Shown one piece after another: positions 1 to 8,220 of a DNA stretch of 9,535 bases (position 1 is the stretch's first letter; every line of letters begins with the position of its first letter). The translations under genes were made by a program, and so were the position numbers. Location: positions 1-9,535 of the forward strand of contig CAMLCW010000197.1 in assembly GCA_946478645.1 (NCBI GenBank), read 5' to 3'. The notes below the pieces were generated by a model. It saw only the letters and a list, made by a program, of their open reading frames with translations, ran no database searches and was not told the DNA's origin. Source of the DNA: an uncultured Variovorax sp. Its GTDB lineage: Bacteria; Pseudomonadota; Gammaproteobacteria; Burkholderiales; Burkholderiaceae.

Positions 1-2021
1 TGGTCGACGTGGAGAAGGCGCCCAAGCCGATGCCGGCCTGCGCCACGCCCGTCACGCAGGGCATGATCGTTCGCACCAAGAGCGAGAAGGCCATCAAGGC
101 GCAGCAGTCGGTGATGGAGTTCCTGCTGATCAACCATCCGCTCGACTGCCCGATCTGCGACCAGGGCGGCGAATGCCAGCTGCAGGACCTGGCCGTGGGC
201 TATGGCGGCTCTTCCTCGCGCTACGAGGAAGAGAAGCGCGTCGTCTTCCACAAGGACGTCGGCCCGCTGATCAGCATGGAAGAAATGAGCCGCTGCATCC
301 ACTGCACGCGCTGCGTCCGCTTCGGCCAGGAAGTGGCCGGCGTGATGGAGCTCGGCATGATCCACCGCGGCGAGCATTCCGAGATCACCACCATCCTCGG
401 CGAGACCGTGGACTCCGAGCTCTCGGGCAACATGATCGACCTGTGCCCGGTCGGCGCGCTCACGAGCAAGCCGTTCCGCTACAGCGCCCGCACCTGGGAA
501 CTGTCGCGCCGCAAGTCGGTGAGCCCGCACGATTCGACCGGCGCGAACCTGATCGTGCAGGTCAAGAACAACCGCGTGATGCGCGTGGTGCCGCTCGAGA
601 ACGACGACGTCAACGAGTGCTGGATCGCCGACCGCGACCGCTTCTCGTACGAAGGCCTCAACGGTCCCGAACGCCTCACGCAGCCCATGCTGAAGCAGGG
701 CGGCCAGTGGCAGCAGGTCGACTGGCAGACCGCGCTCGAATACGTGGCCAACGGCCTCAAGCAGATCAAGGCCGACCACGGTGCGCAGAGCATCGGCACG
801 CTCGTGAGCCCGCACAGCACGCTCGAGGAGCTCAAGCTCGCGGCCATGCTCACGCGCGAGCTCGGCAGCGACAACATCGACTACCGCCTGCGCAACGCCG
901 AGTTCCCGGCATTCGAAGGCGTGCGCTGGCTCGGCACCTCGATCGCATCGCTGTCGCAGCTGCAGCGCGCATTCGTCATCGGCTCGAACCTGCGCAAGGA
1001 CCATCCGCTGTTCGCGCTGCGCATCCGCGAAGCGGTGCGCAAGGGCGCCGCGCTGTCGGTGCTGGCCTCGCAAGATCTGCTGGCCGATCCCGAGGCCTGG
1101 GCCATGACCGTGGCGCAGGCCACCGTGGTCGACGCCGGCCAGTGGGTCGAGGTGCTCGCAGGCGTTGCTGCCGCCATTGGCGAGACCACCGGCGCCACCG
1201 CGCCGCTCGCACCGGCCAACGCGCCCGACGACACCGCCAAGGCCATCGCAGCCTCGCTGCTCGGCGGCGAACGCAAGGCGATCCTGCTCGGCAACGCGGC
1301 CGCGCACCATGCGCAGGCCAGCAGCCTGCTGGCGCTCGCCAACTGGATCGGCGCGCAGACCGGCGCCACCGTCGGCTACCTGACCGAAGCGGCCAACACC
1401 GTGGGCGCGCAGCTCGCGGGCGCGTTCCCGAAGAACGGCGGCCTCGATGCCGGGCGCATGCTGTCGGCCGGCTCGGGCCTCAAGGCCGTGCTGCTGCTCA
1501 ACAACGAACCCGTGTTCGACTCGGCCGCGGGTGCCGCGGCCGCCGACACCATCGGCAACGCGCAGATGGTCGTCACGCTGAGCCCGTTCAAGGCCAACCT
1601 CGAGTTCAGCGACGTGCTGCTGCCGATCGCGCCGTTCACCGAAACGCCGGGCACCTTCGTCAACGCCGAAGGCCGTGTGCAGAGCTTCCATGCCGTCGTC
1701 AAGCCGCAGGGCGAGGCGCGTCCGGCCTGGAAGGTGCTGCGCGTGCTCGCGAACCTGCTCGGCCTGCCGGGCTTCGCGTTCGAATCGACCGCGGAAGTGC
1801 TTGCCACGGTGGGCGACAACGGCGCGCTGCCGGCCGACGCGCTGGCCAACGCCACCGCCGCAAAGCCCCTGGCCGCCGACGCGGGCCTGCCCGCGCCCGT
1901 GGTCGCAAGCATCTACCAGCTCGATTCGATCGTGCGCCGCGCACCGTCGCTGCAGCTCACCGCCGACGCGCGCAGCAGTGCATCGGCCGCACCGGCCCGT
2001 GCCGAGGAGGTCCTGGCATGA
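1..2021 (+). CDS. nuoG: NADH-quinone oxidoreductase subunit G (NuoG), 5'-truncated by window edge
   Basis: This is the large iron-sulfur subunit of the complex I peripheral arm, which carries electrons from the NuoEF NADH module towards NuoI. The reading frame is already open at base 3 and gives 672 visible residues; the GTG at 9 is an internal Val, not the start. Roughly 50 N-terminal residues, with the first three N1b [2Fe-2S] cysteines, lie upstream; the fourth is in PACATPV (codon 39-41). Next comes the His/Cys N5 [4Fe-4S] motif HxxxCxxCxxxxxC (His 135-137, Cys 147-149, 156-158, 174-176). The N4 [4Fe-4S] motif CxxCxxC follows (294-296, 303-305, 312-314), with its distal Cys in DLCPVGAL (444-446). 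The rest is a molybdopterin-oxidoreductase-like fold, which in this family carries no molybdenum cofactor. The extra N7 cluster cysteines known in E. coli and Thermus are absent. The C-terminus is Ala-rich and ends in an ATGA overlap with nuoH. The identification is secure. Confidence 0.97.
   Translation, partial: VDVEKAPKPMPACATPVTQGMIVRTKSEKAIKAQQSVMEFLLINHPLDCPICDQGGECQLQDLAVGYGGSSSRYEEEKRVVFHKDVGPLISMEEMSRCIHCTRCVRFGQEVAGVMELGMIHRGEHSEITTILGETVDSELSGNMIDLCPVGALTSKPFRYSARTWELSRRKSVSPHDSTGANLIVQVKNNRVMRVVPLENDDVNECWIADRDRFSYEGLNGPERLTQPMLKQGGQWQQVDWQTALEYVANGLKQIKADHGAQSIGTLVSPHSTLEELKLAAMLTRELGSDNIDYRLRNAEFPAFEGVRWLGTSIASLSQLQRAFVIGSNLRKDHPLFALRIREAVRKGAALSVLASQDLLADPEAWAMTVAQATVVDAGQWVEVLAGVAAAIGETTGATAPLAPANAPDDTAKAIAASLLGGERKAILLGNAAAHHAQASSLLALANWIGAQTGATVGYLTEAANTVGAQLAGAFPKNGGLDAGRMLSAGSGLKAVLLLNNEPVFDSAAGAAAADTIGNAQMVVTLSPFKANLEFSDVLLPIAPFTETPGTFVNAEGRVQSFHAVVKPQGEARPAWKVLRVLANLLGLPGFAFESTAEVLATVGDNGALPADALANATAAKPLAADAGLPAPVVASIYQLDSIVRRAPSLQLTADARSSASAAPARAEEVLA
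2005..2010 (+). promoter_or_regulatory. Shine-Dalgarno site of nuoH inside the nuoG 3' end
   Basis: A perfect AGGAGG lies 7 nt before the ATG at 2018, inside the last codons of nuoG. It is the strongest ribosome-binding site in the window. It fixes the nuoH start even though the nuoH frame stays open far upstream, to about base 173. With the 4-bp ATGA overlap it suggests translational coupling of nuoG and nuoH. Confidence 0.85.
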
Positions 2022-3094
2022 TCGACGCATTGCACGCCTTCGGCCAGGGTCTGATCCAGGCCGGCTGGTGGACCAGCGTGGCCTGGCCGGTTATCTGGAC
2101 GCTGATCAAGATCATCGTCGTCGTGATCCCGCTGATGGGCGCCGTGGCGTACCTCACGTTGTGGGAACGCAAGGCCATCGGCTTCACGCAGATCCGCGTG
2201 GGCCCGAACCGCATCGGGCCGCTGGGCCTCTTGCAGCCGATCGCCGACGCGCTCAAGCTGATGACCAAGGAAATCATCCTTCCGACGGTCGCCAACAAGG
2301 GCCTGTTCCTGCTCGGCCCGATCATGACGATCATGCCGGCGCTCGCCGCCTGGGCCGTGATTCCCTTCGGACCCGACGTGGCGCTGGCCAACATCAACGC
2401 CGGCCTGCTGTTCGTGATGGCCATCACCTCGCTCGAGGTCTACGGCGTGATCATCGCGGGCTGGGCCTCGAACTCGAAGTACGCCTTCCTGGGCGCGCTG
2501 CGCGCGTCGGCCCAGATGGTGAGCTACGAGATCGCGATGGGCTTCTGCTTCGTCGTGGTGCTGATGGTCTCGGCCAGCCTCAACATGACCGACATCGTGA
2601 TGGGGCAGGGCAAGGGCACCTTCGCCGACATGGGCATCGGCTTCCTGTCGTGGAACTGGCTGTCGCTGCTGCCGATCTTCGTCGTCTACTTCATCTCGGG
2701 CCTGGCCGAAACCAACCGCCATCCGTTCGACGTGGTCGAAGGCGAATCGGAAATCGTCGCGGGCCACATGATCGAGTACTCGGGCATGAGCTTCGCCATG
2801 TTCTTCCTGGCCGAGTACGCCAACATGTGGCTGGTCTCGATCCTGTGCGTGGTGCTGTTCCTCGGCGGATGGCTGCCGCCCTTCGAGTTCCTTGCGTTCA
2901 TCCCGGGCTGGATCTGGCTCGGCATCAAGACCTTCTGCGTGGTCACCATGTTCCTGTGGGTCCGCTCGACCTTCCCGCGCTTCCGCTATGACCAGATCAT
3001 GCGGCTCGGCTGGAAGATCTTCATCCCGGTCACGCTCGTGTGGCTGGTGGTCGTCGGCGCCTGGATGCAGACCCCGTTCAATATCTGGAAATAA
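2018..3094 (+). CDS. nuoH: NADH-quinone oxidoreductase subunit H (NuoH)
   Basis: This is the membrane subunit that joins the peripheral arm to the membrane arm and forms part of the quinone-binding chamber (ND1 family). It has 358 residues, about 30 more than E. coli NuoH (325), mostly from a longer N-terminus; this length is familiar in betaproteobacteria. It is highly hydrophobic with about eight or nine membrane segments. Family signatures visible are [21 protein letters not shown] from residue 48 (split here only by length), and AETNRHPFD with Glu231. The acidic VEGESE stretch follows, with Glu241, Glu243 and Glu245, in the cytoplasmic loop that lines the quinone cavity and starts the proton-relay chain. 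The start is fixed by AGGAGG and the ATGA overlap with nuoG. The stop TAA is 17 bp before nuoI. No anomalies were seen. Confidence 0.98.
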   Translation: MIDALHAFGQGLIQAGWWTSVAWPVIWTLIKIIVVVIPLMGAVAYLTLWERKAIGFTQIRVGPNRIGPLGLLQPIADALKLMTKEIILPTVANKGLFLLGPIMTIMPALAAWAVIPFGPDVALANINAGLLFVMAITSLEVYGVIIAGWASNSKYAFLGALRASAQMVSYEIAMGFCFVVVLMVSASLNMTDIVMGQGKGTFADMGIGFLSWNWLSLLPIFVVYFISGLAETNRHPFDVVEGESEIVAGHMIEYSGMSFAMFFLAEYANMWLVSILCVVLFLGGWLPPFEFLAFIPGWIWLGIKTFCVVTMFLWVRSTFPRFRYDQIMRLGWKIFIPVTLVWLVVVGAWMQTPFNIWK

Positions 3095-3096
3095 CT

Positions 3097-3101
3097 GGAA
3101 G
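3097..3101 (+). promoter_or_regulatory. Probable Shine-Dalgarno site of nuoI
   Basis: GGAAG sits 10 nt before the ATG at 3112, in the short gap after nuoH. The match is moderate and the spacing slightly long. It supports ATG 3112 over the internal ATG at residue 24, which would remove part of the conserved N-terminal helix. Confidence 0.5.
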
Positions 3102-3111
3102 CGCCAACATC

Positions 3112-3636
3112 ATGTCTGCGCACACCGCAACCACCACCGCGTCCGCACCGTTCTCGCTCAAGGACTTCCTGAGCAGCTTCATGCTGATCGAGTTGTTCAA
3201 GGGCCTGGCGATCACGGGCAAGTACGCCTTCTCGCGCAAGATCACCGTGCAGTTCCCCGAAGAGAAGACGCCGCTGTCGCCGCGCTTCCGCGGCCTGCAT
3301 GCGCTGCGCCGCTACGAGAACGGCGAAGAACGCTGCATCGCCTGCAAGCTCTGCGAGGCCGTGTGCCCCGCGCTCGCGATCACGATCGAATCCGACGTGC
3401 GCGACGACGGCTCGCGCCGCACCACGCGCTACGACATCGACCTGACCAAGTGCATCTTCTGCGGCTTCTGCGAAGAGAGCTGCCCGGTCGACTCGATCGT
3501 CGAGACCCACATCTTCGAATACCACGGCGAAAAGCGCGGCGACCTGTACTTCACCAAGGACATGCTCCTGGCGGTGGGTGATCGCTACGAAAAAGAAATC
3601 GCGGCGAACAAGGCGGCCGACGCCAAGTACCGCTGA
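3112..3636 (+). CDS. nuoI: NADH-quinone oxidoreductase subunit I (NuoI), 2x[4Fe-4S] ferredoxin-like
   Basis: This peripheral-arm subunit (TYKY/Nqo9 family) holds clusters N6a and N6b and delivers electrons towards N2 and quinone. It has 174 residues. An amphipathic N-terminal helix (about residues 14-40, [17 protein letters not shown]...) anchors it on the membrane arm. It carries two CxxCxxCxxxCP motifs: Cys75/78/81/85 in [13 protein letters not shown] and Cys114/117/120/124 in [13 protein letters not shown]. All eight cysteines are present. The C-terminus is charged and Lys/Ala-rich. The N-terminal tail before the helix (residues 1-13, Thr/Ala/Ser-rich) looks like a variable extension. It is flanked by nuoH (17 bp upstream) and nuoJ (36 bp downstream). 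Confidence 0.98.
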   Translation: MSAHTATTTASAPFSLKDFLSSFMLIELFKGLAITGKYAFSRKITVQFPEEKTPLSPRFRGLHALRRYENGEERCIACKLCEAVCPALAITIESDVRDDGSRRTTRYDIDLTKCIFCGFCEESCPVDSIVETHIFEYHGEKRGDLYFTKDMLLAVGDRYEKEIAANKAADAKYR

Positions 3637-3672
3637 TCCGATCGGCCCGAACCCCGTACCCCTCCGAATCCA

Positions 3673-4338
3673 ATGGACGTCAAGACCGGTCTGTTCTATC
3701 TGTTTGCCGCGGTGCTGCTGTTCGCGGCGTTCCGCGTCATCACCGCACGCAACCCCGTGTACGCCGCGCTGTACCTGGTGCTGGCCTTCTTCCAGGCCTC
3801 GGCCATCTGGCTCTTGCTGCGTGCCGAGTTCCTCGCGATTTCGCTCGTGCTCGTCTACGTCGGGGCGGTGATGGTGCTGTTCCTGTTCGTCGTGATGATG
3901 CTCGACATCAACATGGACGGGCTGCGGCAGGGCTTCTGGAAGCACTTCCCGCTCGCCGCCGGCGTGGGCGCGCTGATCGCGCTCGAGATGGCCGCGGTGC
4001 TGATGGGCGGCTTCCGCCTGTCGGAAGCGCCGCGCGCGGCGACCGAGGCGGCGGCCAACAGCTCGAACACGCTCGAACTCGGCAAGCTGCTGTATTCGGA
4101 GTACCTGTACCCGCTCGAGATCGCCGCCGTGATCCTGCTCGTGGCCATCGTGGCCGCCATTGCCCTGACGCTGCGCACCCGCAAGGACAGCAAGTACGTC
4201 AACCCGGCCGACCAGGTTCGCGTGAAGGCGCGCGACCGCGTGCGCATCGTGCAGATGGCGCCCACGCGCGCGGCCGAGCCCGTGGTGGAAGCACCCGCTG
4301 AAGCTGCTGCGGCGCCCGCAAAGGAAAACAAGGCATGA
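3673..4338 (+). CDS. nuoJ: NADH-quinone oxidoreductase subunit J (NuoJ)
   Basis: This is a small membrane subunit (ND6 family) next to NuoH and NuoK. It has 221 residues, against 184 in E. coli. Five hydrophobic segments are visible in the first ~170 residues. The conserved third helix [18 protein letters not shown] contains Tyr62, Gly64 and Val68, matching E. coli Tyr59/Gly61/Val65, where the mechanistically important pi-bulge forms. After the last helix comes a basic stretch (about 170-195). It is followed by a low-complexity Ala/Pro/Glu/Lys tail (about 196-221), which is probably disordered and cytoplasmic. The 36-bp leader (3637-3672) is C-rich and has no convincing Shine-Dalgarno sequence. 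The ATG at 3673 is chosen because [11 protein letters not shown] matches the usual family N-terminus. The stop overlaps nuoK by 4 bp. Confidence 0.96.
   Translation: MDVKTGLFYLFAAVLLFAAFRVITARNPVYAALYLVLAFFQASAIWLLLRAEFLAISLVLVYVGAVMVLFLFVVMMLDINMDGLRQGFWKHFPLAAGVGALIALEMAAVLMGGFRLSEAPRAATEAAANSSNTLELGKLLYSEYLYPLEIAAVILLVAIVAAIALTLRTRKDSKYVNPADQVRVKARDRVRIVQMAPTRAAEPVVEAPAEAAAAPAKENKA
4321..4325 (+). promoter_or_regulatory. Probable Shine-Dalgarno site of nuoK inside the nuoJ tail
   Basis: AAGGA, in an A-rich patch that stands out from the GC-rich surroundings, lies 9 nt before the nuoK ATG at 4335. It is encoded within the last codons of nuoJ (Lys-Glu-Asn-Lys). With the ATGA overlap it points to coupled translation of nuoJ and nuoK. 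Confidence 0.6.
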
Positions 4339-4643
4339 CGCTCACGCTCGGACACTTTCTCTCGCTCGGCGCGATGCTCTTCGCGCTGTCGGTGATCGGC
4401 ATCTTCCTGAACCGCAAGAACCTGATCGTGCTGCTGATGGCGATCGAGCTGATGCTGCTCGCGGTCAACATGAACTTCGTGGCGTTCTCGTACTTCCTGG
4501 GCGACATGCACGGCCAGATCTTCGTGTTCTTCATCCTCACGGTGGCGGCGGCCGAGTCGGCCATCGGCCTGGCGCTGCTGGTCCTGTTGTTCCGCAACAA
4601 GTCCAACATCAACGTCGATGAGCTCAACACGCTCAAGGGATAA
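4335..4643 (+). CDS. nuoK: NADH-quinone oxidoreductase subunit K (NuoK)
   Basis: This is a three-helix membrane subunit (ND4L family) between NuoJ and NuoN that carries part of the central charge relay. It has 102 residues, close to the family norm of about 100. The two essential membrane glutamates are Glu38 ([10 protein letters not shown]) and Glu74 ([11 protein letters not shown]), equivalent to E. coli Glu36 and Glu72. The cytoplasmic RKN motif (residues 27-29) before helix 2 is also conserved. It overlaps nuoJ by ATGA and ends 15 bp before nuoL. There are no anomalies. Confidence 0.98.
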   Translation: MTLTLGHFLSLGAMLFALSVIGIFLNRKNLIVLLMAIELMLLAVNMNFVAFSYFLGDMHGQIFVFFILTVAAAESAIGLALLVLLFRNKSNINVDELNTLKG

Positions 4644-4658
4644 CGACAAGAACTCACC

Positions 4659-6695
4659 ATGAGCGCAACCCTCTCTGCATCCACGCTGCTGGCCGTTCCG
4701 CTGGCACCCCTGGTCGGCGCGGTCCTCGCGGGCCTGTTCGGCACCCAATTCGCCGGCAACCACATCGGCCGCAAGGTCACGCATTCGCTGACGATCCTCG
4801 GCGTGCTCGTCGCGTTCGTGATCTCGGCCATGACGCTGAAGTCGGTCATCGTCGACGGCGCCCGCTTCAACGAGACCATCTACGAATGGATGACCGTCGG
4901 CGGCCTGCGGATGGAAGTCGGCTTCCTCGTCGACGGCCTCACCGCCATGATGATGTGCGTCGTGACCTTCGTCTCGCTGATGGTGCACATCTACACCATC
5001 GGCTACATGGAGGAAGACGAGGGCTACAACCGCTTCTTCGCCTACATCTCGCTCTTCACGTTCTCGATGCTGATGCTCGTCATGAGCAACAACATGCTCC
5101 AGCTGTTCTTCGGCTGGGAGGCGGTGGGCCTGGTGTCGTACCTGCTGATCGGCTTCTGGTTCAACCGGCCGACCGCGATCTTCGCGAACATGAAGGCCTT
5201 CCTGGTCAACCGCGTGGGCGACTTCGGCTTCATCCTCGGCATCGGCCTGATCGCAGCCTACGCCGGCACGCTGAACTACGGCGAAGCCTTCGCCAAGGCC
5301 GATACGCTGGCCGGCATCACCTTCCCGGGCACCGAGTGGATGCTCGTCACGGTGATCTGCATCTGCCTGTTCATCGGCGCGATGGGCAAGAGCGCGCAGT
5401 TCCCGCTGCACGTCTGGCTGCCCGACTCGATGGAAGGCCCGACCCCCATTTCGGCCCTGATCCACGCGGCCACCATGGTGACCGCGGGCATCTTCATGGT
5501 CGCGCGCATGTCGCCGCTGTTCGAGCTCAGCGACACGGCGCTGTCGTTCATCCTCGTGATCGGCGCGATCACGGCGCTGTTCATGGGCTTCCTGGGCATC
5601 ATCCAGAACGACATCAAGCGCGTGGTCGCGTATTCCACGCTCTCGCAGCTCGGCTACATGACGGTGGCGCTCGGCGCCTCGGCGTACTCGGTGGCGGTGT
5701 TCCACCTGATGACGCACGCCTTCTTCAAGGCGCTGCTGTTCCTCGGCGCGGGCTCGGTGATCATCGGCATGCACCACAACCAGGACATCCGCTGGATGGG
5801 CGGCGTGCGCAAGTACATGCCGATCACCTGGATCACCTCGCTGCTGGGCTCGCTCGCGCTCATCGGCACGCCGCTGTTCTCGGGCTTCTACTCGAAGGAC
5901 AGCATCATCGAGGCGGTCAAGGAAAGCCATCTCTGGGGTGCGCAGTTCGCGTACTGGGCCGTGCTGGCCGGTGTGTTCGTGACGGCGTTCTACTCGTTCC
6001 GCATGTACTTCCTGGTGTTCCACGGCAAGGAGCGCTACGACCAGAACCCCGATGCGCACCATGACGACCACGCTGCGCATGGCGACGACCACGGCCATGG
6101 CCACCACGACCACAAGCCGCACGAATCGCCGATGGTGGTCTGGCTGCCGCTGGTGCTGCTGGCCATCCCGTCGGTCGTGATCGGCTACTTCACGATCGAG
6201 CCGATGCTGCACGGCGATTTCTTCAAGGACGCGATCTTCGTGGATGCCACGAAGCACCATGCGATGAAGGAACTCGGCGAAGCCTTCCACGGGCCGCTGG
6301 CGATGGCCCTGCACGGCCTGCAAACCGCGCCGTTCTGGCTCGCGCTCGCGGGCGTGGTGCTCTCGTTCTACATGTACATGGTCAACCCGGCGCTGCCGGC
6401 GGCGATCAAGCGGGCCTTCGGCCCCGTGTACCGCCTGCTCGAGAACAAGTACTACCTCGACTGGATCAACGAGAACATCGTGGCGCGCGGCGCGCGTGCG
6501 CTCGGCACCGGCCTCTGGAAGGGCGGCGACCAGGCGCTGATCGACGGCGCGGTGGTCAACGGCTCGTGGAAGCTCATCGGCCGCATCTCCGGCGTGGTGC
6601 GCTGGCTTCAGTCGGGCTTCATCTATCACTACGCCTTCGCGATGCTGCTCGGCATCTTCATCCTGATGACGTACTTCGTCTGGTTCAAACGCTGA
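4659..6695 (+). CDS. nuoL: NADH-quinone oxidoreductase subunit L (NuoL), antiporter-like
   Basis: This is the distal proton-pumping subunit (ND5 family), related to Mrp-type Na+/H+ antiporters. It has 678 residues, against 613 in E. coli. Conserved charges are all present: Glu154 (FGWEAVGL, E. coli Glu144), Asp188 (VGDFGF, Asp178), Lys244 (GKSAQFPLHVWLPD, Lys229) and His269 (ALIHAATM, His254). His349, His353 and Lys357 in FHLMTHAFFKALLFL match His334/His338/Lys342, and Lys413 (GFYSKDSI) matches Lys399. Residues 467-488 form a His/Asp-rich loop between late membrane segments. The C-terminal ~100 residues contain the region expected to form the long lateral helix HL and the final anchoring helix (ending FVWFKR). 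No strong Shine-Dalgarno is visible: the gap holds only a weak GACAAGAA. ATG 4659 fits the family N-terminus (LLAVPLAPLVGAVLAG). It lies between nuoK and nuoM. Confidence 0.98.
   Translation: MSATLSASTLLAVPLAPLVGAVLAGLFGTQFAGNHIGRKVTHSLTILGVLVAFVISAMTLKSVIVDGARFNETIYEWMTVGGLRMEVGFLVDGLTAMMMCVVTFVSLMVHIYTIGYMEEDEGYNRFFAYISLFTFSMLMLVMSNNMLQLFFGWEAVGLVSYLLIGFWFNRPTAIFANMKAFLVNRVGDFGFILGIGLIAAYAGTLNYGEAFAKADTLAGITFPGTEWMLVTVICICLFIGAMGKSAQFPLHVWLPDSMEGPTPISALIHAATMVTAGIFMVARMSPLFELSDTALSFILVIGAITALFMGFLGIIQNDIKRVVAYSTLSQLGYMTVALGASAYSVAVFHLMTHAFFKALLFLGAGSVIIGMHHNQDIRWMGGVRKYMPITWITSLLGSLALIGTPLFSGFYSKDSIIEAVKESHLWGAQFAYWAVLAGVFVTAFYSFRMYFLVFHGKERYDQNPDAHHDDHAAHGDDHGHGHHDHKPHESPMVVWLPLVLLAIPSVVIGYFTIEPMLHGDFFKDAIFVDATKHHAMKELGEAFHGPLAMALHGLQTAPFWLALAGVVLSFYMYMVNPALPAAIKRAFGPVYRLLENKYYLDWINENIVARGARALGTGLWKGGDQALIDGAVVNGSWKLIGRISGVVRWLQSGFIYHYAFAMLLGIFILMTYFVWFKR
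6057..6122 (+). other. His/Asp-rich loop of NuoL (residues 467-488)
   Basis: Within 22 residues there are 10 His and 5 Asp, in patterns such as HHDDH and HGHGHHDH, between GKERYDQNPDA and the next membrane segment starting PMVVWLPLVLL. E. coli NuoL is shorter and, from memory, has no such stretch. Similar His-rich inserts occur, from memory, in other betaproteobacterial NuoL proteins. Whether it binds metal ions is not known from the sequence. It is in frame, shares the local base composition and is not a separate gene or an insertion element. Confidence 0.8.
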
Positions 6696-6706
6696 GTCCA
6701 AGCGCT

Positions 6707-6710
6707 GGAG
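6707..6710 (+). promoter_or_regulatory. Shine-Dalgarno site of nuoM
   Basis: GGAG is followed by a purely A/G run (AAAAAGAAAA) leading straight into the ATG at 6721, a spacing of 10 nt. The A-rich spacer is striking in this GC-rich sequence and probably keeps the start site unstructured. Confidence 0.65.
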
Positions 6711-6720
6711 AAAAAGAAAA

Positions 6721-8196
6721 ATGGGTTTGTTGAGCCTTGCCATCTGGGTGCCGATCGCATTCGGCACCGCGCTGCTGGCGTTCGGCCGCGACGAAAACGC
6801 CCGGGGCGTGCGCTGGGCCGCGCTCGTCGGCGCCATCGCGAGCTTCCTGGTGACCGTGCCGATCTTCACCGGCTTCGAGAACGGCACTGCCGCGATGCAG
6901 TTCGTCGAGAAGGCGAGCTGGATCTCGCGCTTCAACGTCAACTACCACCTGGGCGTGGACGGCCTCTCGCTGTGGATGGTGCTGCTGACCTCGTTCATCA
7001 CCGTGGTGGTGGTGATCTCGGCCTGGGAAGTCATCACCGAGCGCGTCAACCAGTACATGGGCGCGTTCCTGATCCTGTCGGGCCTGATGATCGGCGTCTT
7101 CGCCGCGCTCGACGGCATCCTGTTCTACGTGTTCTTCGAAGCCACGCTGATCCCGATGTACCTGATCATCGGCATCTGGGGCGGCCCGAACAAGATCTAC
7201 GCGGCGTTCAAGTTCTTCCTCTACACGCTGCTCGGCTCGCTCCTGATGCTGGTGGCGCTGGTCTACCTGTACAACACCTCGGGCGGCAGCTTCGACATCC
7301 TCGCGTGGCACAAGCTGCCGCTCGACGGCACCGCGCAGACCTTCCTGTTCTTCGCCTTCTTCGCGGCGTTCGCCGTCAAGGTGCCGATGTGGCCGGTCCA
7401 CACCTGGCTGCCCGACGTGCACGTCGAGGCCCCCACGGGCGGCTCGGCCGTGCTGGCGGCGATCATGCTGAAGCTCGGCGCCTACGGCTTCCTGCGCTTC
7501 TCGATGCCGATCGCCCCCGACGCCTCGCACGAATGGGCCTGGCTCATGATCGCGCTGTCGCTGATCGCGGTGATCTACGTCGGCCTGGTGGCACTGGTGC
7601 AGCAGGACATGAAGAAGCTCGTGGCCTATTCGTCGGTCGCGCACATGGGCTTCGTCACGCTCGGCTTCTTCATCTTCAATGAACTCGGCGTGTCGGGCGG
7701 CATCGTGCAGATGATCGCGCACGGCTTCGTCTCGGGCGCGATGTTCCTGGGCATCGGCGTGCTGTACGACCGCGTGCATTCGCGCCAGATCGCCGACTAC
7801 GGCGGCGTGGTCAACACCATGCCCAGGTTCGCGGCCTTCGCGCTGCTGTTCGCCATGGCCAACTGCGGCCTGCCGGGCACGGCCGGTTTCGTGGGCGAGT
7901 GGATGGTGATCCTCGGCGCGGTCAAGTTCAACTTCTGGATCGGCCTGGCGGCCGCCACCGCGCTGATCTTCGGCGCGGCCTACACGCTGTGGATGTACAA
8001 GCGCGTGTACCTCGGCCCGGTCGGCAACGACCACGTCAAGGAGCTCACCGACATCAATGGCCGCGAGTTCCTGATGCTCTCGCTGCTGGCGATCGCGGTA
8101 CTGTGGATGGGCCTCTATCCGAAGCCATTCACCGACGCGATGGACGCGTCCGTGGTCGAACTGCTGCGCCACGTGGCCGTGTCGAAATTGCCTTGA
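6721..8196 (+). CDS. nuoM: NADH-quinone oxidoreductase subunit M (NuoM), antiporter-like
   Basis: This is the middle proton-pumping subunit (ND4 family). It has 491 residues, slightly shorter than the 509 of E. coli, with about 14 hydrophobic segments. Key charges are all conserved: Glu140 (YVFFEATLIPMY, E. coli Glu144), Lys220 (AFAVKVPMWPVHTWLPD, Lys234), Lys251 (IMLKLGAYG, Lys265), His308 (SSVAHMGF, His322), His334 (MIAHGFVSGAMF, His348) and Glu393 (AGFVGEWMV, Glu407). The VKVPMWPVHTWLPDVHVEAPT signature is typical of NuoM and distinguishes it from NuoL and NuoN. It begins 25 bp after nuoL and ends 24 bp before nuoN. Nothing unusual was seen. Confidence 0.98.
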   Translation: MGLLSLAIWVPIAFGTALLAFGRDENARGVRWAALVGAIASFLVTVPIFTGFENGTAAMQFVEKASWISRFNVNYHLGVDGLSLWMVLLTSFITVVVVISAWEVITERVNQYMGAFLILSGLMIGVFAALDGILFYVFFEATLIPMYLIIGIWGGPNKIYAAFKFFLYTLLGSLLMLVALVYLYNTSGGSFDILAWHKLPLDGTAQTFLFFAFFAAFAVKVPMWPVHTWLPDVHVEAPTGGSAVLAAIMLKLGAYGFLRFSMPIAPDASHEWAWLMIALSLIAVIYVGLVALVQQDMKKLVAYSSVAHMGFVTLGFFIFNELGVSGGIVQMIAHGFVSGAMFLGIGVLYDRVHSRQIADYGGVVNTMPRFAAFALLFAMANCGLPGTAGFVGEWMVILGAVKFNFWIGLAAATALIFGAAYTLWMYKRVYLGPVGNDHVKELTDINGREFLMLSLLAIAVLWMGLYPKPFTDAMDASVVELLRHVAVSKLP

Positions 8197-8209
8197 TGCC
8201 ACGCTGAAC

Positions 8210-8214
8210 AAGAG
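8210..8214 (+). promoter_or_regulatory. Weak Shine-Dalgarno site of nuoN
   Basis: AAGAG lies 6 nt before the ATG at 8221, in an A/G-rich stretch (CAAGAGAACGAG). The match is weak, but it is the only purine-rich site in the 24-bp gap and it agrees with the family start [14 protein letters not shown]. Confidence 0.4.
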
Positions 8215-8220
8215 AACGAG

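Noticed and set aside
9..11. GTG at base 9 as the start of the first gene
   Set aside because: The frame is open to the window edge, and the residues around it ([17 protein letters not shown]) are the middle of the NuoG N-terminal [2Fe-2S] domain. It is therefore an internal Val codon.
1913..2767. A 284-codon minus-strand frame across the nuoG/nuoH junction
   Set aside because: It is a His/Asp/Arg-rich shadow of nuoH with no start context or domain.
173..3094. A 973-codon plus-strand frame that would fuse an upstream Arg-rich segment to NuoH
   Set aside because: The part before 2018 is an out-of-frame reading of nuoG with Arg/Ala/Gly-rich nonsense. The AGGAGG and ATGA overlap show that NuoH starts at 2018.
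3638..3645. Palindrome CCGATCGG between nuoI and nuoJ as an operator or terminator stem
   Set aside because: It is only 8 bp with no loop and no T-run, and such palindromes are expected by chance in GC-rich DNA.
3855..6941. A 1028-codon open frame on the minus strand opposite nuoJ, K, L and the nuoM start
   Set aside because: The product is a monotonous Arg/His/Asp/Glu/Gln-rich sequence with no domain. It lies exactly opposite conserved nuo genes and is explained by GC-rich third positions suppressing stop codons in the antisense frame.
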